Positions 59,889 through 64,000 of a stretch of 64,000 nt of DNA are shown in pieces. The stretch spans positions 1 to 64,000 of the forward strand of contig NZ_BAAAXG010000029.1 of assembly GCF_039535475.1 (NCBI RefSeq). Direction: 5' to 3'. This DNA comes from Streptomyces showdoensis. Its GTDB lineage: Bacteria; Actinomycetota; Actinomycetes; Streptomycetales; Streptomycetaceae. Position 1 is the stretch's first letter; every line of letters begins with the position of its first letter. The notes beneath the pieces are model-generated. The model had not been told where the DNA came from. It made no database searches and was given only the letters and a program-made list of their open reading frames with translations. Both the position numbers and the translations under genes were made by a program.

Positions 59889-61547
59889 TCAGCGGGCGCC
59901 GAAGACCTGGGTCCAGTACGGGCCGCCGGAGTTGTGGATGCCGATGCCGATCTCCTTGAAGTCGCAGTTGAGGATGTTGGCGCGGTGGCCGGGGCTGTTC
60001 ATCCAGGCCTCCATGACGGCCTCGGGGCTGCTCTGGCCCATGGCGATGTTCTCGCCGTAGGTGGTCCAGGGGTAGCCGGCGGCGGTCACGCGCTCGCCGG
60101 GGCCGTCGCCGTCGGGGTTGGTGTGGTCGAAGAAGTCCCGGGCCGCCATGTCGTCGGAGTGTCCCTGGGCCGCCTTGGTGAGCGTCGCATTGGCGGTCAG
60201 CGCGCCGCAACCGACCTTGGCGCGCTCCGCGTTGACGAGGGCGATGACCTGGTCGGCGTTGGACTTCTGGCCGGAGTCCTGCCGGCCGTCGCGGGCCGGG
60301 GTGGAGGCGGTCTTCGTCGGGGCGGGGGCCTTGGTGGTACGGACGGGGGCCGCGGTGCGCTTGGCGGCGGGCGTCGTGGTGGCGGTCTTGGGGGCCTTGC
60401 TCGGCGTGGTGGTGGGCTTCTTCGGCGTGGTGGGGGCCCCCGTCGCGGAGGGCGAGGCGGTGGTGGCGGACGGGGAGGCGGTGAGGGTGCCGGGTTCGTT
60501 CGACAGGCGCAGGTCGAGGTCCGGCGCCCCGGCCCGGCCCGCCTCCAGGAGCTCTCCGTCTCCGCCGCGGCCCGCGTTCAGCGTGAACGCGCCGCCCGTG
60601 ACCGCCACGACGGCCAGACCGGCCGCGACGACCACGCGGCGGCGGTTGCGCTCGTCGGCCTGACGGCGCCGGCGCCGGCCGGCCCGGGTGCTGCGGCGCC
60701 CCGCCGCGGCCGTCGCGTCCCATCCGGCGGGGGCGAGCTCGTCGGCCGCGTCGGAGGGGACTGCCGCGAAGGTCTCCGTCGCGGCGAGGGCCTCGGCCCC
60801 GCCCGCCACGCCCGCCGTCCCCGCCGCTGCGGCCGCGGGGACGGACGGACCGGCCGCGCCCGGGTCGGCCACCGCGTATCCCGGAGCCGAGCCGGTGGCC
60901 CGCGGCGCGGCGATGCCGGTGGCGCAGTGCCCGCACTGGGCGGTGTGGCGGGCCAGGTGGTCACGCCAGGCGGCGCCCGGACGGCCGTCCCAGGTGCCGG
61001 CCTGCTCGGCGAGGACCGGGCAGCGCGGGCCGCGGGCGAGGGCGGTCGTCACGGAGCGGGCCGCGTCCAGACGCACACGTACCGTCTCGAGGCGCAGCGC
61101 GACGTCCTGCGGGGACCAGCTCAGCGCCGCCGCCGTCTCGTGACGGCCGAGCAGCCCCGTCTCCTCCAGCGAGCCGAGGGCCACCAGCACCGCGTCCTCG
61201 GCGTCGAGCCAGCACAGGGCGCCGGGGGTGGTCCCGGCGGGCAGGCCCGCCGCGTGGGCCAGGACGCTCGCCACTCCGATCCCGACGAGCCAGGGCCGGA
61301 ACGCGTCCGGCGACGGGAGGGTGCCCAGCGCGAACTCGGCACGGCCGAGCGTGTCCCGCACCACCGCGTACACCGCGGCGTCCGCGCCGGGGCGGCCGTG
61401 TAGGGCGCGGGCGGCGAGCGCCTGGACGAGCGGCTGGTAGGCGTCCATGAGCTGCTCGCGCGCCCACGTGTCGCCGTACTGCGCCGCCCGTATCAGCTCC
61501 GCGTCCGTCAGCTGCTCGAAACCAGTGGTCCGCTGCACGCTGTCCAC
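59889..61547 (-). CDS. Sigma-like / zinc-finger / transmembrane / CAP-domain fusion protein
   Basis: The 552-residue protein combines modules rarely seen together. Residues 1-190 resemble the helical core of an ECF sigma factor (LTDAELIRAAQYGDTWAREQ, then an HTH-like GRHETAAALSWSPQDVALRL). Residues 201-208 read HTAQCGHC, an exact H-x3-C-x2-C anti-sigma zinc motif. A disordered Ala/Gly stretch, a basic patch (RRRRRQADERNRRR), one membrane helix (VVVAAGLAVVAVTGGAF) and a Thr/Pro/Lys-rich wall-spanning stretch follow. The last 125 residues are a CAP/SCP domain (DQVIALVNAERAKVGCGALT, GHSDDMAARDFFDHTNPDGD, YGENIAMG, NSPGHRANILN). The start is GTG 61547. It may pass a cell-wall signal to a sigma-like cytoplasmic part. 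Confidence 0.85.
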   Translation of the reverse strand: MDSVQRTTGFEQLTDAELIRAAQYGDTWAREQLMDAYQPLVQALAARALHGRPGADAAVYAVVRDTLGRAEFALGTLPSPDAFRPWLVGIGVASVLAHAAGLPAGTTPGALCWLDAEDAVLVALGSLEETGLLGRHETAAALSWSPQDVALRLETVRVRLDAARSVTTALARGPRCPVLAEQAGTWDGRPGAAWRDHLARHTAQCGHCATGIAAPRATGSAPGYAVADPGAAGPSVPAAAAAGTAGVAGGAEALAATETFAAVPSDAADELAPAGWDATAAAGRRSTRAGRRRRRQADERNRRRVVVAAGLAVVAVTGGAFTLNAGRGGDGELLEAGRAGAPDLDLRLSNEPGTLTASPSATTASPSATGAPTTPKKPTTTPSKAPKTATTTPAAKRTAAPVRTTKAPAPTKTASTPARDGRQDSGQKSNADQVIALVNAERAKVGCGALTANATLTKAAQGHSDDMAARDFFDHTNPDGDGPGERVTAAGYPWTTYGENIAMGQSSPEAVMEAWMNSPGHRANILNCDFKEIGIGIHNSGGPYWTQVFGAR

Positions 61548-61658
61548 CCCTCACTCACCTCTTGTGGAGAACCTTGCGCAAAGGAGAGCCACCCGCCGGG
61601 ACCTGGATAACGGAAAACGGAAAACCCCCGCTATGACCCACGTCACACGGGCCGGCCG

Positions 61659-62768
61659 TCAGTCGTCGGCCGGTCCGGCGGTGTCCAGCGTGAGGATCAG
61701 GAGGGTGACGTCGTCCTGGATCTTGGGGGCGAAGCGGTTCAGGTCGGCCCAGATCTCGTCGGGCAGCCGGTCGAGCCCGACGGCGGTCATGCCGGCGAGC
61801 CGTTCGACGAAGGGGTAGAAGGCGCCGGAGGCGTCCCGGGTCTCCACGACCCCGTCCGAGGCCAGGAGCAGCCGGTCCCCGGGCAGCAGCGACACCGTGG
61901 CGGCGGTGCCGGGCATGACGTCGGCGAGCCCCAGTCCCAGCGGCGGTCCGGGGTCGAGGTCCAGGGTGCTCACCGCTCCGCCGCGCAGCAGGACCGGCGG
62001 CGGGTGGCCGCAGGCCAGCACGCGGACCGACCCCCCGCGCGGCGCGAAGTCCAGGAGGACCGCCGTGGCGAAGAGTTCCGCGTGCTCGGTCCGCGCCGAG
62101 TCCACCACGAGCCGGCGGTCGAGCCGCGCCGCGATCGACTCGGCGTCCACGTCGTCCAGCACGGCCTCGCGGAACGCCCCCAGGACGGAGGCGACCGTGG
62201 CGACGGCCGAGAGCCCGTGCCCCTGCACGTCGCCGAGGACGGCCCGCACGCCGTGGGGGCCGGGCCGGACGTCGAAGAAGTCGCCTCCCACCAGTGTGCC
62301 GCGTTCGGCCGCGCGGTACAGGCTGGCGCAGCGCACGGGGCCGACCCGCCGCCGCACGTCGGGGACGATGGCCCGCTGGGCCGTCTCGGCGACGGTGCGT
62401 TCCAGGTCGAGCTGCTCGTCCCGGCGTCCGCGGACGAAGGAGACGAAGACGCTCAGGGCCGCGACGAAGCCGAGCGTGAACAGGTCGGTGTTGCCCGGCC
62501 GGTCCAGATGGAAGACGGGGATGGTCAGCAGCCCGATCGTCGCGGCGCCGAGGAGGGCCGTGGCCAGGGGGCCGTAGGCCAGGACTGCCAGCGGGGGCAC
62601 CGCGCCGAGGAGGAAGCCGATGTCCACCGACACGGAGTCGGTGGCGGAGGCCGCGCCGACCCCGACGAGCAGCAGCACGGGCAGGACCCGCACCCAGCGG
62701 GGCGGCGGGGCTCCACGCAGCCAGCTCCGCCGGTTCGCGCCGGTCCCCGTCCTCCTCGGCTCCACCAC
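61659..62768 (-). CDS. Membrane PP2C/SpoIIE-type serine phosphatase
   Basis: The 369-residue protein has about five N-terminal membrane helices (VLPVLLLVGVGAASAT, IGFLLGAVPPLAVLAYG, LLGAATIGLLTIPVFH, LFTLGFVAALSVFVSFV). The cytoplasmic phosphatase shows VGGDFFDV, VLGDVQGHG, LASDGVVETRD and DDVTLLIL, the four metal-site motifs of SpoIIE/RsbU enzymes. These act on phosphorylated anti-sigma-factor antagonists in stress control. GTG 62768 or GTG 62765 is the start. The partner anti-anti-sigma protein is not next to it. The sigma-like CAP fusion is its only possible signalling neighbour. Confidence 0.88.
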   Translation of the reverse strand: MVEPRRTGTGANRRSWLRGAPPPRWVRVLPVLLLVGVGAASATDSVSVDIGFLLGAVPPLAVLAYGPLATALLGAATIGLLTIPVFHLDRPGNTDLFTLGFVAALSVFVSFVRGRRDEQLDLERTVAETAQRAIVPDVRRRVGPVRCASLYRAAERGTLVGGDFFDVRPGPHGVRAVLGDVQGHGLSAVATVASVLGAFREAVLDDVDAESIAARLDRRLVVDSARTEHAELFATAVLLDFAPRGGSVRVLACGHPPPVLLRGGAVSTLDLDPGPPLGLGLADVMPGTAATVSLLPGDRLLLASDGVVETRDASGAFYPFVERLAGMTAVGLDRLPDEIWADLNRFAPKIQDDVTLLILTLDTAGPADD

Positions 62769-62827
62769 ACCACCAGGCTCCTACGCCGGGAGGCCCCGCG
62801 CATTCCACGGCCCCGCCACGGCGGCGC

Positions 62828-63910
62828 TCAGCCGGACCTGCTCCCCTCCGCCGAACGGACCGACGACGGTACGTGCGCCCGCAGGCGGTCCGGCGGGTAG
62901 AACTGGCGCGCCCAGTGCCGGAACGGGCCGATCGGGCCGTCGCCCCGCGCCAGCCGGGGCGGGGACTGGTAGCGCTTGGTCGCCCAGACCGGGAAGTCCT
63001 GGGCGACGAACTCGCAGTTCCCCCGGAACATCACGCCGGCCAGCAGCCGGGTGAGCGAGCGGCTCAGCCAGCGGGCCGCGGGCCCCGGGAGCGCGCCCGG
63101 TTCCGCCACGTCCAGCCGGCTCGCCTGCCGGAGCTGGAACGCGGCGGGAGCGATCATCGTGGTCGCGTACAGGGCGCAGGTGCGCACCCCGAACCGCGGC
63201 AGGGCCGTGCAGACGTGCACCTGGCTGATGCCGCAGCCCTCCAGCGTCACCTCCAGGGGGCTCTCGCCCAGCAGCGGCACCCGTTCGCGGGAGCGGACCG
63301 ACACCCGGAAGCTCCGTCCGTCGAACACGGCGGGCTCGGCGACCTCGGACTCGCCCCAGCCGTGCAGGGGGCCGAAGTGTCCCAGGTCCACCGTGTTCTC
63401 GACCACGTCCTGGCTGTGGCCCGGCATCTCCCAGGCGGCGAAGCGGGGGGCCCGCGTGCCGAGGGCGTGCCACGTCACGGGCTCCCAGTCCGGTGCCCGC
63501 CCGTCGTGGTGCCGCCAGACGAAGACGGTGTCGTTGACCTCGCGCACCGGCAGCGCGGCCAGGTCGGAGGACGGCGGCGGTGGCGTGCCGTACCCGGTGC
63601 GCACGCAGGAGCCGTCGGGGCCGAAGGCGAAGCGGTGGAAGGGGCAGATCAGGTCGTCCCCCTCCATCGCGCCGAGCCCGAGGTGGGCCCCCAGGTGCGG
63701 ACAGTACGGGCGGACGGCCCGGACGCCGCCGTCGCGGAGCCGGTAGAGCACCACGTCCTCGCCCTGGAGGGGCCGGGTCAGCACGGTGCCCGGCACCAGT
63801 TCCGCGGCGAAGGCCACCGCGAACCAGCCGTCGGGATAGGGCAGGGCGGGGGCGTGCGCGTCGGCCGGGCTCGGTCCCTCGGTGAGGGACCGGGTGTGCC
63901 TGGGGTTCAC
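62828..63910 (-). CDS. Rieske non-heme iron oxygenase (KshA-like)
   Basis: The 360-residue protein has the Rieske [2Fe-2S] ligands CPHLGAH and CPFHRFAF (C-x-H and C-x2-H), and the mononuclear iron site in ENTVDLGHFGPLHGWG, with the D-x2-H-x4-H spacing of the terminal oxygenase. The catalytic domain continues to FYPPDRLRAHVP. Streptomyces KshA-like enzymes hydroxylate steroids or other polycyclics; some dealkylate. The start GTG 63910 overlaps the stop of the next gene by GTGA. Electron donors (ferredoxin reductase) are not seen inside the window. Confidence 0.9.
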   Translation of the reverse strand: MNPRHTRSLTEGPSPADAHAPALPYPDGWFAVAFAAELVPGTVLTRPLQGEDVVLYRLRDGGVRAVRPYCPHLGAHLGLGAMEGDDLICPFHRFAFGPDGSCVRTGYGTPPPPSSDLAALPVREVNDTVFVWRHHDGRAPDWEPVTWHALGTRAPRFAAWEMPGHSQDVVENTVDLGHFGPLHGWGESEVAEPAVFDGRSFRVSVRSRERVPLLGESPLEVTLEGCGISQVHVCTALPRFGVRTCALYATTMIAPAAFQLRQASRLDVAEPGALPGPAARWLSRSLTRLLAGVMFRGNCEFVAQDFPVWATKRYQSPPRLARGDGPIGPFRHWARQFYPPDRLRAHVPSSVRSAEGSRSG

Positions 63911-64000
63911 AGTTCGACCAGCACCTTGCCGAAGGACCCGGCGCGGTCGGTGTACAGGCTGCGGTAGGCGGCGGGGATGCTGTCGAAGCCCTGGTGCACG
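63907..64000 (-). CDS. C-terminus of an MDR-family NAD(P)H oxidoreductase (cut by window end)
   Basis: Only the last 30 residues are visible: VHQGFDSIPAAYRSLYTDRA then GSFGKVLVEL before the stop. The GFDSIP-type helix and final GKVLVEL strand are typical of zinc-binding/quinone oxidoreductase (MDR) proteins. Its stop overlaps the Rieske oxygenase start by GTGA, so the pair should be one operon, with this gene transcribed first. Confidence 0.7.
   Translation of the reverse strand, partial: VHQGFDSIPAAYRSLYTDRAGSFGKVLVEL

Noticed and set aside
1..64000. Secondary-metabolite cluster or prophage
   Set aside because: No polyketide, peptide-synthetase, terpene-cyclase or phage structural gene was found; isolated ABM, MMPL and squalene-synthase-like genes do not make a cluster.

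Overview
The window reads as chromosome of a Streptomyces or close relative: very high GC, strong third-position G/C bias, GTG/TTG starts, many secreted sugar enzymes, lipoproteins and MarR/LacI/ROK/AraC regulators. I saw no rRNA, tRNA, CRISPR array, insertion sequence or phage module. Some 55 genes can be supported. Most six-frame open frames are GC-driven shadows and are left out.

Layout. 0-9.7 kb: tail of a DipZ-like protein, fasciclin lipoprotein, ricin-lectin remnant, TTC38-like TPR protein, membrane beta-propeller protein, MFS exporter, secreted DNRLRE-metallophosphatase and an MMPL transporter. Six of these loci carry a single-base frameshift, whereas no CDS right of 9.8 kb does; this suggests either poor local sequence or local decay. 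9.7-15 kb: an MMPL / FAD-oxidoreductase / MarR module around a palindrome, then a large secreted GH31 glucosidase followed by minisatellites. 15-20 kb: a patatin-like lipase overlapping a membrane protein kinase, the most system-like novelty here. 19.5-27 kb: small single genes (DUF1877, ABM monooxygenase, DUF4291, GNAT, HSL esterase), a membrane thioredoxin-like protein, an orphan phytoene/squalene synthase-like gene and a two-gene AbiEii-type nucleotidyltransferase unit.

27-31.5 kb: MarR divergent from two metal amidohydrolases, then a DUF5959 pair and a tiny membrane protein. 31.6-41.1 kb: LacI regulator facing an operon of C45 acyltransferase/amidase, YtcJ-like amidohydrolase and a complete Dpp-type peptide ABC importer, ending in a strong terminator. 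This looks like uptake and deacylation of an N-acylated compound. 41-47.9 kb: P-loop kinase, Tat-type phosphoesterase, and an ABC exporter with two methyltransferases preceded by a possible leader peptide and hairpin.

48-57.7 kb: a glycan-use regulon. A beta-helix protein with an F5/8-type domain, a CUT1 importer (two permeases and a binding lipoprotein), a Gfo/Idh oxidoreductase, a ROK regulator and a GH20 hexosaminidase lie around a divergent promoter. A 9-bp motif in that promoter recurs upstream of the beta-helix gene. 57.7-64 kb: GlxA-type AraC regulator facing a saccharopine-dehydrogenase-like enzyme, a sigma-like/zinc-finger/CAP transmembrane fusion, a SpoIIE-type phosphatase, and a Rieske oxygenase coupled to an MDR oxidoreductase cut by the window end.
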